From contig CM034126.1 in assembly GCA_019914995.1 (NCBI GenBank), positions 2,609,001 through 2,673,000 of the forward strand: a stretch of DNA of 64,000 nucleotides, given 5' to 3'. Below the pieces are notes generated by a model. That model was given only the letters and a program-made list of their open reading frames with translations. It had not been told where the DNA came from and ran no database searches. This DNA is from Acanthochlamys bracteata. Its lineage: Eukaryota > Streptophyta > Magnoliopsida > Pandanales > Velloziaceae. Each line of letters begins with the position of its first letter. Positions within the stretch are counted from its first letter, which is position 1. Positions 23,407 through 42,900 of this stretch are shown piece after piece. Both the position numbers and the translations under genes were made by a program.

Positions 23407-26400
23407 TCATTCAGTCATCTGATCTCCTCGTCCCCCAGCTTCCTTGATATCCACAGTGAAGCTATACTCCTGGTCACATCCAAGGTAAGAATCACACATG
23501 AAAAATATGGCAAGTGATTTCGATCCAACTTCTTGAGGAGCAGAGAAAGCAAGCTTCACTTTTGCCTTCCTTTGCAATGCTACTCTTTTGATGGCCAGCA
23601 GTTGATTGCTGCTTGTGTCGCCAACTACAAGCCACCAACCTTCCTCTTTGACTTTGGGGTACCTAGGAGCATCAACAGGACCGACCTCAGAACGGCCATC
23701 AAAATCACGTTCCAAAGTTACCTGCAGAGTTGCATTCTTCCCAGCAACTATGTCATCACTGTCCAGCACCTCATAACTCATATCAATGTTAGGGAAGCGG
23801 TTGCAAAATCGAGCTATGTCAAGTAACTGAGAATCAGACATTTGCAGCAATTCACGTCTTTCATTGTCATCCATCTCCACTAGGTCAAATATCGTCTCGA
23901 TACTTTTTCCAGAATTCTCTTGGCATCTCTTCGCCAGCTCCTTCGTAAAGTGAGGAAGCTGCAGAAGGACTGAGTCTTTCTCCCACATGCCCTGAGTTAC
24001 CATCTGGCTCACCTCCATTGCTAAGAGAGCAAGGTTAAGCCACCCATTGCTTGAGATTACATCAACCATAGACTGAAGCAACTTATGAGCAGATAGAAGG
24101 ACTTCCCTTTGGTCAGCTGCCAGATTGCCCACAACTGTATGTCTTGAAAAGTGCGCTTGCAGCAGCGCATTTGCTTTAACATGGGGATCAGTACATTTGG
24201 GGTTCTCAAAGGAAAACCTTTGATGGTTAATCAGCTTCCTAATCTGCTCATCCTCACCGGGGCGAATTGGAAGCTGTGCATATTCAGATGCAGAAGTCAA
24301 AATGTCCAGAAGACCTTTCATCTTAGTTTTTGGAGACAATGATGAACTAAACCGCTCAATTGTGGCATAGCAAATGTAGTAATATGAAGCAATCAATCCA
24401 AGGTTGGTAGCTTTGAGATACATATCTTCTATAATTGTCATGCATTTGCTCGCTTCCAAGTCACTCAATACATTCTCCACCAGCTCTGATAGGTGGTCGG
24501 AAAGATGACGATGGCTGACACCCTGGAGATTATAATAGTTCGGATTCTTGGCCAATCTCCTATACATGAAAGTCCATGTAAGATAATCTACAGCATCTTG
24601 CTTGTTCTCAACAACTCCAACAACAACTTCAGCATTCATATGGTCATGCAGAAAGTGATGAAGATGGCTCTCAACAGGAAAAGCTTCATAAAGGAACTTC
24701 TTATAGTACTCCTTCTTCGGGGAGTGGCAGAGAATTAGACACTTCCCAGAGTTGTCAATGAGAGGTCTACTAGCATGACCCATCATCTGTAGCAGATCAG
24801 TAATTGGATAGTCTGTGTGAGCATTTTCACTCCCATCGTAGTACTGCGTTCCCATAACGACAACAAGGTGGGCTGGCAATGACCTACCCCAGCACATTGA
24901 GCTGCTAGCAACACAAACCTGAATTCTTCCACCAAGGAACAACTGCATAACAACTTCCTGATCTAAGTCACTAAGACCTTCATGTAGATAACCAACACCT
25001 AGAATTAATGTCTTCTTCAATGTTTCTTCCTTGACACCTGATACAAAAGCTTGCATTTCATCTTCTGATCCTAGAAGGAATTGGGGTTTTTCAGCACTTT
25101 CTGCAGTTGAGTAAGTACACAGGTCCAATGCAGTCAGCCTTGCATGCTTCCTAGTTGGAACAAATACCAAAGCAGGTTTTCCATTCTTTGCATGTTGGAC
25201 AATAGCAGTGTATGTCGGCTTAGTCATAGCCTGCATCCTGGCCTCAAAGTTCGCTATGTCTACTCCTTGAATGTGTATCTCTAATGGAACAGGACGAACA
25301 CCGGGTGGAAAATTGAAAAGGCCATGAGAAGTCGCACCGATCCATTCTCCCAAGTCCTTAGCATTTGCAAGTGAAGCTGAGAGTGCTACTATACGGATGT
25401 TTCTCTCAATTTGACTAGCAATACGACGCATCCTGGACACAATCACCTCCAAGATGTGGCCAGTCTGTCCTCCAATGAGATGAAGCTCGTCTACAATGAA
25501 AAGACTGACCTGCTGGACATTCTTCCGTTGCTTCCATCTACGAGATAGGGCATCCCATTTCTCAGGAGTACTAATGATAATTTGTCCTCTCTCAAGCAGT
25601 TTCAGATCAGTTGTTGTCTCACCAGTCAACTCCACCACACGCAAACCAAGACGCTGCCCAAACTTCTCCTCCCAGTCACGGTATCTTTCTTTTGCAAGAG
25701 CTTCAATAGGAGCGATGTATACAGCTCGCATGCTGTTCTCACCATTTTGATGATTTCTAAGTAATGCAAACTCAGCACATATGGTCTTCCCACTACCTGT
25801 TGGGGCTGCAACCAAGACATTATCATCTGTGTTGTATAAGACGGTAAACACCTGTGTCTGAATAGGGTTGAAATGCTTGAATTTGTCATAAAGAGCTTCA
25901 TATGCAGGATTTCGTAAAGCAGTCACAGGAAGAGGTTGCAGATCCAGAAGCTCCGTAGGTGGAGGGTACTTCTCTGGCAGAATTAAATGTCTAAAACAGA
26001 CAGGTAGAACGGTTTGTGATCCAAGCCACTTGTCAGACACCACTCTGATAAAATATTGTGGAGGCAGTGGCTCATAGATTGGCACAGTGAAATTCAAAGT
26101 ATGATCTTCATCTATATATTGCTTCTTCAAGATAAAATATTCATGGTGAAGAATGTAATCTCCATCGTTATCCTCAACAATGACCCAAAACGGTTCCACA
26201 TAACCATGAATTTTATCATCCCACTGGAAATCTGGTGTGATTGTTAGCTCAAATCCAAGAACAGTACGGGTAATTGGCTGCACATGAGCTGCAAGAGTGA
26301 CCCTTGGCAACTGGTGTATATATTTGTGAAGGGTTCTCCCCATCTTTGGAAAACGAATTAGCTCACCAATCTCCTGGGAGGTGAGATCGTAGTAACGTTC

Positions 26401-29400
26401 CCATGCTAGATCCTTCTTCTCAAGCTTCATCAGAATCTCATTTGGTATCCCAGTGAACTGACGCAAAGGTGTTTGGACACTCCACATTCTTTTATCAACC
26501 ATTTTGCACAGATTCAGAGCCTTCTCAGCTAATTGAGCCCAACCCCTTTTCAGCACAATCTCAAAGAGAGCTCGTAAAAGTCGTCCTGCACTCTGCAAAA
26601 GCAGCAGGATAACAAGTGAACAGAATGACATTTATCATGAAGAAAGACAACAAAATAACTTATTTTCATATGCTGGAAACAGAAGGAAAACATTACAAAC
26701 CTGTGTAATGTAAACCATATCAGAGGTTAGGGAGAGCCCTTCCAGCTTTAACTGGGATATGTACGCCTGCAGCAGAACATTGATCTTCGCACTAGGCTCT
26801 TCCAAGCTCTCCTTAACAGGAATTGGCACCCGATCCAAGAGCTTCGCCAACTCCATCTTCTCATCTTGCCTTACAGTTACATATTTAAATTCTTCACTAA
26901 GAGAGAACAATCGGCAAAGTTCAATATCACCCATTGTTGGTTTCAGGTACTCGTTGTATGTAGCTATTGTGCCATGAGTTATATAATAATAACTTGCAAT
27001 TCTACCAAGGTCTGTAACCTGGAAGTAGCCGCTCTTTCTGTCATACTTTACCAGATTGTTTTTGTCCAGGATATTTGCAGCAGAATGGATCTGTTAATAG
27101 AACCAGAGTTACAATCTATGAAAAAAAAAATGTATAGAAGTGTGCAACTATGCACGTATCCCCATAGATAACGCAAGAAAGTGTGCCAATATGCATGTTT
27201 CTGATTTTGAAATACAGTGTTGAAGCAATAGACAACTACCCTAAGGAGAAAGTTGAAGTTTCCTTCCACAAATCACTTCTCTCACTTTCTAATCAGCTAT
27301 GAAGTATGTCCAATACGTGGCCAACTCCTACCACAACTGAACAAGGCGTGTCCTATTGTTCCACTATGATGTAATACAGGCCTCTCTGGTGAAGCTCTTA
27401 AGAATCAGAATCCAGAATCTAGAAGCTTTAATATCCTAATTTCCATATTTTAATGTTTCTCAGCTTGTTAACAGCAAGAATCTATAATCAGAACACTTCC
27501 AAAACCTTTTTAAGCCATAATCTAAATCAGAAGCTAGAATCAGCTCCACCAAACATGCACTATATGTTGATTGAAGGATTGCAACAAAAAACAGGAAAAA
27601 GATCTAGTAAGAAATAGGCAAAATTGATGTATCATAGCTTATAAAATCATTTCACAAGCCTCAACAATAAGGAAAAACAGAATGAGAGATGCAATATTGC
27701 AGTATTCTCAAAACTCTTTGCACCAAGAAATATACGACATTGTAAAGAGAGAACAAATGGATAAAACAACGACAAGAATAGATAGTAGAGCGTGCTATTA
27801 GGAACTACTATGTAAACTTACCAGGTCAGCTCTCCTTTCTTCCAATGTTTTGTCTTTCTCTAGTATATCAGGAAGCAAGCCATAAAGAGTGGGGTTCCGC
27901 AGCATCCGTATGTATAAGTAAGTATACCCAATCCAGGTGCATGCCTCTCTGGCATTTTGAACTGTTCCAAGGACAATCTCAGCATTCAACTGATCAGCCA
28001 ACTTTGAAACAAACTGGCTTTCAATAGGTAGTTGTTGGTTCATTAGGGAAAGGTAGTACTGCAGTTCACTATGCCCTGTTAAGATTATGCCCTCTCCATA
28101 AGAATCATACTGAGGTCTTCCTGCACGGCCAAGCATTTGCATGACATCAAGAGGGCTCAGTTCAGTCCACGCTCCTTTTTCTGGATTATAGATCTGTGTT
28201 CCCTTAATTATCACTGTATGAGCTGGTAGATTGACACCCCAAGCTAGAGTAGCAGTGGAGACCAAAACCTGTACATGGCCATCAGAAAAAAGCTCCTCAA
28301 CAATATCACGATCAGCCCTTCCCAAACCAGCATGGTGGATAGCAAACCCATAAGGCAATAGGTCCTTGAGATCGTTGTTTTTTAGAAGTTCTGTTTGACT
28401 ACGAAGAATCTCACGACTCACACTATCGTCCTTCATGAATCGACCAAGTGTGTCATTAGCCAGTGCTGTATCACGAATTGCCCTAGCAGTTTTAGCTGTT
28501 TCTTTCCTTGAGTGAACAAAAATGAGAACTTGATGTTTTCCTGCAGCAGCCATGACCTTTTCGTAGCAAATCTCATTCATTAACTGGAACCTCTGCAAGG
28601 GCTTTTTGACAGTAATCCCAATATACTGCTGAGCAAGAGGGCAGGGTCTGTAACTATTGTCAAAATGAAAGAGGCCCTTCTCTGGATCAACTCGAAGGAA
28701 CAAAGCCACATCTTCATAGTTTGGAAGAGTGGCAGATAAACCAACCAGCCGTATAAGCTCCCTTGTCGTCTCAATCTGTCTGACTGTTCTTGCAACAATA
28801 CTCTCAAGAACAGGTCCACGGTTATCATGGAGAAGATGAATCTCATCAATTATAAGAAGCTTAACCAACTGTGTGTATGTTCTATCACCAGATTTTCTTG
28901 TTACAATGTCCCACTTTTCAGGTGTTGTTACAATTATATGGGTTTCATCAATCTGCTGGCGAGTGAGTGTCTGGTCACCACTAAGTTCCTTCACAACAAT
29001 ATTGTAAGACTTCAAGCGGTTAGACAAGTTACCAACTACTTCAGCCACAAGAGCTTTCATAGGTGCAACATAAACAATCTTAAATTTACTTGTATCTACT
29101 ACTCCATCTTTCATGTTTAAACCAATCTGCTGGAGTATAGTCAGCATGGCCACATTTGTCTTTCCTGAACCTGTTGGGGCACAAAGTAGAATGTTATCAG
29201 GAGCAAAAAGTGCAGTTTCATAAACTCTACTCTGCACTCTATTCAGCTGCTTCATTTTTTCAAAAGCAGGCTGAGCCCAAGAAGGCATATCAGCAATTTT
29301 CACCAGCTCCTCTCTGGAACCAAAAGGCTTTGCCTTCAATGCCGGCACATGAACCTCTTCATAACCCTTGTGTGGAGTTCTATATGATCCTGGAGGTAGC

Positions 29401-30883
29401 TCACACTTTTTGTTTGCCATCAATAGGCCACCTTGATGGAAGGCAATGCTTTCAAGATCAAGCAGTTGTCTTTGCCCTTTCAACCACCCACTCTCTCCAT
29501 CTCTATCAACAACCCTGCGATTCCTCTCACCATCACCACTTCCATGTTCATCTTTCAGTCGCCTGGCCTCCTCTCTTATGCTTTTCTCCAAATTCTTCTG
29601 GCGTTCTTTAGCAGATGCTCTTGTTGCATGCAACTGTTCAAGTATTGCTGCTAGGCTTGCATTATTTCCCATCTCCTCTTCAATCTTCTTACGTTGTTCC
29701 TGGTCTTCCGCCCTTGCAAGGCGAGTACACCAGACTATCTTCATCCGATTCCGCAGAAGCAGCTTAATGAGATCAAACTTGTCATAATCAAGCAACATCA
29801 CCAGCTGATTTTCCACATCCCTATCATCACCTTCAGCAAGAATCTTGAGCACATCTTCTGCAGTCTTCTGGTTTTGCTGAGGGTCAACATCTTCAAAAGC
29901 TTGGGAAATCTTCCTCTGTAGCCAATACGCATCAATATCCTGAACATTCAATGTCAGCCCTTCATTTGCTTCTTCCACATCGTCATCATCTATTCCACCC
30001 ATTTGCATAGCACCAGTACCGTTGGCCTCCTGATTGTCCTCCTCATCATCTTCAGAATCTTCCTGTACCTGTTCCAAAATTGAATTTAGCAAAATCAGCA
30101 AAGAACAAAACCTTAAAACCACCAATCAACCCAAAAAAAATAATTAACTAGTTAAGGTAGTAGGCTACAAAGACGAGCCAATACCTGATCATAATCACTC
30201 TCTTCTTCATCTTCATCCTCTTCAAACTCTACTGCAACACCAATATCATCATCAAGAGCTCCATCATTGCCATCCGTAGCAACCGTACCAGCAGCATCAC
30301 CTCCGTCCTGGTAATCTGTAATCAAACGCCCAATTGAAACCAGCTGATCAAACATCTGATTCGAAATCGGATTAAGCAGCTTCTCAATCTCCTTCTTCTT
30401 ATCAGGATTCTTAACCTTCTCATTCTTCAAAACCGCCAACACTTCATCAGCAGCACCGGTGAGAATATCCTGCGGCTGCCCGCCAAACTGCTGCTGAATA
30501 ATACTCAACAATGCTTCGTAAGCCGCACGTGTCTCCTTCGTCTTCGGGTGATACACCGCGTCATCAGCAAGAGACAGAACGCTCTCCTCCTGAAGTCGTC
30601 TCCGCTTGCTCTCCTTCTTCTGATCAGAGTCAGTAGTCGGTTCTCGCTCCTTCTTCTTCTTAGACTTCTTCAACTTCTCTTCAAGTTCAGGTGGCTTACC
30701 GCGGTACGCCCGATCGCCAAAGCTTTTAGGATCAATCTTGCCCCAGAGAGATTCAGGCTCGCCGGTGGGCTCGTGAGTGTCGCGAGGGCGTGAATCAGTA
30801 GTGAGAACAAGACTCGAGTTAGCACGGTACTCGTACTGCTTGAACCTTGCGTGAGCTTCGGCACCACCGCCCAAGTGAGCCAT
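23407..30883 (-). CDS. BRR2: U5 snRNP 200 kDa helicase BRR2 (DExH-box)
   Basis: The spliceosomal helicase that unwinds U4/U6 snRNA during activation; nuclear, part of U5 snRNP. Coding exons are 30185..30883, 27822..30068, 26701..27090 and 23407..26592, all phase 0, 6522 nt, 2173 residues, almost exactly the usual plant length. The N-terminus [20 protein letters not shown] and an acidic region precede helicase cassette 1: APTGSGKT at about 530, DEIH at about 641, SATLPN, and [10 protein letters not shown] Sec63 domain follows. Cassette 2 has APTGSGKT at about 1375, DELH at about 1480, SASLAN and GHASRP, followed by the second Sec63 domain. As in other BRR2 proteins, the second cassette has the more divergent late motifs. 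Few introns (three) interrupt the coding region. No damage is seen. Confidence 0.97.
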
Positions 30884-32149
30884 GGCTTCGAAAATTTCCT
30901 AGATCAGACTAGCAATATATAACAGAAATCAATGAACTGAAAGAGGTTAAAAGGAAATTTGGGTGAGAATAGAGAAAATTGGGGAGAAGAGGATAGAAAG
31001 ATGGCAACCTTTTGGATTAGGGTTTTGGGATTTCCCCTTCGGGAGGACGGAGAATGGATTGGGAGATGGGTGCTGCGGCTTTTATGTTTGGGGTTATGCG
31101 ATCGCGAACTGAAGCGCCGACTCGGTGCGGTGAGTGAGAAGGGCGGTTACTTGTAAATGGGTTTATTTGTAAATGGGCTTACTGGGCTAGACTGGGCTGA
31201 AAAACAAAAGGTAAATAGCTTTAGCGGGGGTACTTGTGCTGCTGTAGGAAAAACTTTGCAACTGCATAAAAAGTTGGTCTGGTGAAATTCTTTGCGATTT
31301 CTTGTTAAACAATAACCCAGAATTATCACCATGACAGGCACCCTTAAAGGATTTTAGAAATCCTTATTTTGTCTACTGACACTGGCAAAACTAACTCAAG
31401 CAGGTCTTAAAGAGTAGAGCTTCTTCAGTTCTACCAACTTGATACATCCAATTGCAGACATCCGCTGAAAAATATAGACAGCTATCTCCGCAACACAAGA
31501 ATTTGAAATGCCAGAGAGGTCCAACGAGCATCACACAAACAACTCGGCGTTGCCGTGTAACAATTTCATCATCATTTCTAAAGAAAATTAGAAAACTAAA
31601 TAAACATGGCAGAACGAGCACAGCAACAATGATATCGACGTACATTGGTGTTGCTCGGATAAGAGGAAACATATAGGATTACATAATTATTGTACCTACC
31701 ATGTAAAGAATTGACAAAACAAAAAAGGAAAGGCACACTGCCAGTACAAAGAGATACTACTACATATCCTGTTAAGCGCCCATGCTTTTGCATCTTTAAC
31801 ATACAACATGGGCGAATATATAAACAAAAGCCATAACTTGCTATAGTCAGATTATGGAAGTAGTTCTAAGTTGATAACTATAGCAGAGAAAACTGATTAC
31901 AGTTACATGCAAATAACTCTATGTTATAGCACAAACTGTTCACGAATCCCTTGAGAAGTCAGTCATTGGTCATCCAAGAATGTTGGCAGTGTTTAAGTAG
32001 ATTGCTTGCCGAGATGCTGAATGCAGCTTAAAATGCTTGGAGATGCACCGGAATATACTATTTCCAGTCTTATTATGAAATATGTGACAATACCTATCCA
32101 ATATCAGCGAGAAATATTTCCAAACTCGCCATGTTTTATTTCCATGTCA
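30884..32149. other. Intergenic region between BRR2 and the MFS transporter
   Basis: The first 250 bp upstream of the BRR2 ATG are purine-rich leader and promoter sequence. From about 31300 the sequence is AT-rich without coding signal and includes the 3' UTR of the MFS gene at the right. Confidence 0.45.
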
Positions 32150-36935
<4,786 letters not shown>

Positions 36936-37283
36936 TGCTGTTGCTGCTACTCTTCTTCTTCGAAGATTGAATCAAGAACTCAAGATCTCGTTGGTTTCCT
37001 GGTTCTCTCTCTTCTCACGCGCGCAATAGAGAAAGAGAAGTGGAGCAAATGAGAAGTGGGGAAAGAAAGAGTGAGATATGACAGAAAACAAGTAGAGGTA
37101 TTTATAGAAAGGAAAAAAGAAATTAAGAAGAGACGGGGTTGGTTTGGTTGATCAGATTCAAGTGCAACTTTAACGGTGCATGATGTAGGTCCATGATTAT
37201 AGACGACTTTGACTAATTAATTGTCAGAGGTAAATTAATTTTGAACTCCGTAATTAGATTTGGTAATTTAGTGCTAAAGCTAT

Positions 37284-37505
37284 GGGTGTGTTTAATTTAA
37301 ATAAACTTATTTTTTAAGAATAATTTAATAAATTAAATTAAAATTAAATATATTTAATGAAAAATAAATTTGTATATACATTTTGAATTATTAGTAAGTT
37401 TTTTTTAAAAAATTTAAATTGGTAAAAAGATTATTTTAAATTATTTAGTTTTTATTAAAAATAAATTTAAAAAAAGTGAAATTTAAAGAGTTAATAAACA
37501 CTCCC
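37284..37505. mobile_element. Tourist-like MITE, 222 bp
   Basis: The left end GGGTGTGTTTAATTTAA matches the inverted right end GGGAGTGTTTATTAA. Flanked by TAT on both sides (37281..37283 and 37506..37508). AT-rich interior. Same type as the element at 6112. Confidence 0.8.
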
Positions 37506-38203
37506 TATGTATGTAAATATGTTCCATCCCTAACCCTTCTAACACGATCGTTCTACTGAATTAATTGAAAAATACACATTCTTATATAATAGAGCAACTC
37601 CCGCTGAAAAGTAACAAATGTCATGAAATGCAAAAAATAGACGTAAGATATAACAATAATCTGTTAAGTAGTAATAACAAGTGAGATTTTGAGGAAAATT
37701 GAAACATTTTGGAAATTTGCATAACTGGACCTTGAAATATACGCTCCAACTATTAGACGGAGTGATTGATGCCGCAAAGTCAAGGTACTAAATTTGAGAA
37801 TTAATCGGAATACGTTTAGCATTACTTTTCAGCATTTTTTACTTTTATATGTTTTAATATATAAAAAAAATTATTTTTAAGATAAAAAACATTTTATTTT
37901 TAAAAAAATAATAAAAATATTTTTTATTTTATAAAATATATTTTTTAAACACTCTCAAATGGTCCCATCGTGAATAGGTTGCGGAATCTTTTATGACTTT
38001 TAGAAATTTTTGTACCAGATTTTTCACGTTCACATACAGAAGTTCATGAGGATCTGTTTGTTAGGCGTAGTATATGGAATGTAGTTGTAAATTGTATTTG
38101 CTCGGCGTTGAAGATGGCCTAATTGGTTTTCCATTTGAGGGTAAAACTGTTGTAAATTCTATTAAGATTGGCTTTGGGATATGTTGGCATTCTCAAAAAC
38201 GAA

Positions 38204-38446
38204 GGGCTTGTTTAATGTTTACCATCCATTAAAGTATTAAACACACTTTTTTTTCAAACTAATTTTTAATATAAATTAAATAAAAATTTTGAAATACATT
38301 TTTTATCAAAATTTATTTTTTAAAATTTAATTTCATAATTTATTTTTAATATAAAATAAATAAATATTTATTTTTTATTAATATTTTAAATTTTATTTTG
38401 TAAATTCACTTTCAAAAATTGAATTTATTTTAAGATAAGCATGCCC
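38204..38446. mobile_element. Probable Tourist-like MITE, 243 bp
   Basis: The left end GGGCTTGTTTA and inverted right end GGGCATGCTTA match at 9 of 11 bases around an AT-rich core. The flanking triplets (GAA and ACA) do not form a clean duplication, so the boundaries or the history are uncertain. Confidence 0.5.
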
Positions 38447-38621
38447 ACAATAATCACGTTTTTGTCAACAGAAAAAAAACTTTCTGAAAATGAAGAATGG
38501 CAATTGCTTGATATTATTTTAGCTCACTTTCAGCTACATAAATAAAATACTAAATTGTTTTCAACTTATTTTTAATTATAAAGCATATAAAAATTGAACT
38601 TAATTTTAACATCAGTATTTA

Positions 38622-38897
38622 GGCGTGTTTTAAAGTGTGAAAATTTTATTTTTTCTGCCAATATTGGAATTTCAAAAAGCTCATGTGTTTCGATTACTAG
38701 ACCAAAAGTCCTTTTTTTTTTACTATTCAGAAACTCATCCTTTCATTTTTAGAAATTCTATTTTTCCGTTCCAACCTACTTTCAAATAAAATTAAAAATA
38801 AAAAAATTAAACTCACTTTTAAATCAATTTTTAAAAAAATTTATTTTTATAAAACGTACTTTCGTGGAACTCATTTTAGTGCATTTCAAACCCGTTC
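38622..38897. mobile_element. Probable Tourist-like MITE, 276 bp
   Basis: The left end GGCGTGTTTTAAAGTG and inverted right end GAACGGGTTTGAAATGC are diverged inverted repeats. TTA lies on both sides (38619..38621 and 38898..38900), consistent with a TWA-type duplication. Confidence 0.5.
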
Positions 38898-39917
38898 TTA
38901 TATTAACTTGCTTCAAAATAAATCACTTACTGAAAAAAAACAACACCCTCTGTCTTGAAGTTAACTACGTTCAATTTCAATGTTAATTAAATGAAATTTT
39001 CACTAAATAGAACCTACCTACCTAACATTTATAATTGTAACCGATAAAATATTTGTCAAACTTGTTGTCTAGCAAGATCAGTGATTTGAATAAAGAACAT
39101 TTTCGAATGCCGTTGCTTGAAAGTTGATAAAGGCACGTCGAGGAAAGTTGTGGGCTACTTCCTCAGCAACTCCACGCAACGTGATTAAATAATCACAGCC
39201 TTACATGGCTTGCTGAGTGAAGAAATTGTCTGCGCAACAAAAAGATCCGTATTTGCAAGCCAAGAAGAATTACTTAGCCCATCAACTCTATTGTTTCGTT
39301 AGCTGGTAATCCTGTGATTGTCCACGTCAACCTGTTTAAAATGAAGTTTCATGAAGATATGTACTTAAATTTTCTCAGTGGAACAAAGATGAACTGCTTA
39401 AAGAAATTACCTGAGCAAGTACTCCAGCGCTCCTAATGCAGGTCTAGTAGTTGCTATTGGGAACCAATCTTTTGTTCTTACTTCTGTTCTGTGTACCTCC
39501 ACTGCAATCTTGATTTCTATTGCAAGAAAAATGCCTGCCTTCGAAGGGTTGTGTCAGGTTGGTCAGCACAATCTGGAAATGATAACAGATAGATCAAGTA
39601 TAAACAGGTGTTACAGAAATGGGTGAAACAGCATACAATATTCCTGAAGAAAATTGGAGGACTTTACCTTGCATGCAGCTAAGTATATGTATAACTAGAA
39701 TTAAAAGCATACACCAGAACCTTAATTCCGCATTTCATTTATTAGTACAAGTTGAACTAACGATTGATTCTTACATTTAGAAAATACACAGAAGAACCAT
39801 CTCTGATAGTCCCCTCAATTTGAAGTGACAAAATATCAAAGTTTGGTATCGAAAGAGAAGCTCACAAGCCATAATTACTAAATCATCTGATGTTATGGCT
39901 TATGCATTCTGTCTTCA

Positions 39918-42900
39918 TCAGTGAACTCTAGATAGTTCTAAAGAATCAGATACTATATCATCAAACTCGAGGGCTGCTCTAGCCATTGCCAAGGCTCCTT
40001 CATAAGTCTGATTACCACCAATAAATCCACTCATATGCACAAATACACAACCAGGAATGCCGGATTGCTTGGATAACTCATCATCTCTCAAACCCCTCCA
40101 TGGAGACGGCAGAGCCTTTCGGCTCTCAAATTTGTCAGGGCATACTGCCACTGCTTGTACCCTCCAATTGTTGCTCCTGTCATCCTACAATGTAAACTTG
40201 AACATCAGGGAAGCAAAACAAGAAGACCAATTTATGCAAATGGATCAGGTGAATATGATGTTCATCAAAATCACTTCATATGACAGTACAACTTATTGAA
40301 CAAGCAGAAGATGCAACCTTACTTGCATTGACATTGGTGTAAACTAATCTTGGTTAAGAAACCTCAGGTTACAATAACTATTACTGTCTACAGTACAATA
40401 CAACAATTATTAAGGATGATCTCCAGCGGTTTAAGAGCTAATGCTTCACCAGATGTCGATTGGACCCTTGGAATAGGATTGAAGTGGAAACGAATGAACC
40501 ATATGGAATTCAGATCTCTGTGAAAGTACAGATTGCTTGTGGCTATTTAAAAAGGTAAAATCAAAATCAGATAGCTGATTATTTCAATTTCTGAGCATGC
40601 TGTAAAGTTTGTTATGTTGTTCATGCATACTATAGTGAACAGCTGGCTACGCATAACTCATCATCACATGACATAACTGTTCATATGAAACAAATTAGTG
40701 AAGTAAAGACAAGATAATCATAAATGTGATTACAACATCTGCTACGAGTGATAAGGATACATAACCAATTGGCAAAAAGATGTCTTCGTCGAGAAGAATT
40801 AACAGCAAGAATGCTACCAGCTATTTTAAAAGCTGTATGCAGATAGGTTACCTGATAAAGAACATACTTGACAGGCGGATCTATATTCAACTCCTCTTCG
40901 AGCTCAAACAAATGAAGTTTCCACTGATACAAAAATCAATGTAATTACTTGGACAGTATATCATACATGGAAAGAATCGCCATAACGGTGGCCAAGTTCA
41001 AGGCCATGGCAAATCAAAATATTTTAACTTGTAATGTACTAGCAGTGAAGAGTTATAGTTCTAGGAGATGTTTGGGAGTGCTTATTGAAAAAGAGCTTTT
41101 CTGAAACAAAGGATATTTTTAGAAATTTTAGACAACGACTCTATTTTTTTGACCTAAACAAATAATAAAATAAATAATAATAAGATCTCATGATGTAAAA
41201 TTTTTCTGTACTTTCTAAAATTTTAAAAATATTCTGTAGAATGTTATAGAAAATTTATTGGGAAACATGAAATGAAAAGTTGGAATGAAAAGGAGAAGAT
41301 AAGGAGGGGATAAGCAACGCCAAACATCCCCCTAATTGATGTAGGATAATTCTCTTAATACCCCTTGCACGTGTATCATGAACTTGAAATCATATAAGTC
41401 TGCTATTCCCCTAAAAAAGCAGCATGAACATTATAAAAGATTTTTATTTATGAAGCCCTGGCATTTCTAATAAAAAAACCATATATATACTATATAAACA
41501 GCTTGGATGTACATCTTAACCATGTTTCAATCAAGAGAATTTGTATTAGACCTTAAGTGCAGCTACGACAATGACAAATAGACATTTCGCCAACTAGGTC
41601 CAGTTACTCACGTGGCTCATACGCCATCTTGTGCAATATAGAAACTATGTCTTCAATTTTATCGAAAGAAGAAAGACCTAAGAAATTAAAATATCCATTT
41701 ACCTTAGCTCAACTCATTTTTGCCATTCGGTTACTACAATATCATTGTATAGGTTCCTATCTCACATGTTCAAATGATCTAACAATTTCTCTCGATTTAT
41801 ACCACTTGTTTCCACACTTGCACACAAGTGAACTTAATTCTAACTGTACCTTCCTGGAATTTTCCGGTGTTCGCTATAATATTCTTATTTCAGGTACATT
41901 CATCTTTTGACATCACTTTAGACTTCCAGTTACCCAACCGACCTAGTTGGATAAATCTTTATTTTTGTTGTTCTCTTTCTGGATGTTGTTGTACTTCACA
42001 GTTGGCATTTTTTTACAATCAAACAAACCTAACAGGCGGTGCTTAAATTGGGATTAGGAAAGACAATGAAAGTCCAAATGCATGGATCTAGAAAGCAACA
42101 CGCTACTGAGGTTTGCAAGTTCAAATCTTGCCCCCTAAAATAAAACAAAATCCCACAAAAAGTTGACCTAAGATCAAATAGAATCACATTCTTGCAAGAT
42201 CTAATAGAAAAAAATCATACACTTAGATAATTCAGCTATACTTACAGGACAGAATCTATTCAGAACCATGATTTCTCCACTGGGATCAATTCCTTTTCTT
42301 GATGCTAGACATTCGATAACTATAGAGCGTGCAGGTAGCCAAGACCTGACATGAAAGCGAACACTCTGGCAAGAGAATAAGAAAGACAACATTATTCTAC
42401 AGTTTACATAGCCACTCTGCTCAAAAAAGCAAGTGTCATAATTTCCGGAAGAAATACAAGAATAGGCTGACATAAAGAATGTTCCATCTTTGTTATGTAA
42501 ATAATAAAATTATTGGCTACAAACCTCTAGGAATTCACTGCCAGTTAGCATCATTGCTTTTTCAAATGCAGCATTTTCTTTTTCAACAGATTGATCAAGG
42601 TCAGTCCAGTCTAAATTAAGACGACCAACTCTTGAAGATAAATCTGTGTTATTCACATATTTTGGGGACTGATCTGTATCATGTTGGTTTATCCCATTGT
42701 CAATAGCATCTACTGCCTGTTACATACAGAAAGACAAAATTATGAATTACCTGCCAATTTATACATACACGGTACACTTTGCCATGCAGTAAAGACCATG
42801 CCTGTTAAATGAGCTTATAGAGAATTCAGGTAATCAACGTATACCTCAATGAAGCTTTTGTATATAGCCAAATAGAGACGCTGCACATCATCATGTACCT

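Larger units (their letters stand above)
36936..39917. other. Intergenic, AT-rich, MITE-rich region
   Basis: Begins with the CT-rich leader and promoter of the MFS gene (to about 37150). From 37284 to about 38900 it carries at least three Tourist-like elements listed separately. The remainder up to the MYG1 stop codon (39918) shows no coding signal and probably includes the MYG1 3' UTR. Confidence 0.5.

Noticed and set aside
29156..29787. Long plus-strand open frames (up to 151 codons) within BRR2
   Set aside because: They are antisense shadows of the BRR2 coding exon, which has the conserved protein on the minus strand.
30959..31156. 65-codon plus-strand frame upstream of BRR2
   Set aside because: Lies in the BRR2 leader and promoter region and has no homology signal.
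42095..42135. tRNA T-arm-like sequence GCAAGTTCAAATCTTGC
   Set aside because: No acceptor stem, D arm or anticodon arm could be found around it; at most a decayed SINE, more likely chance.
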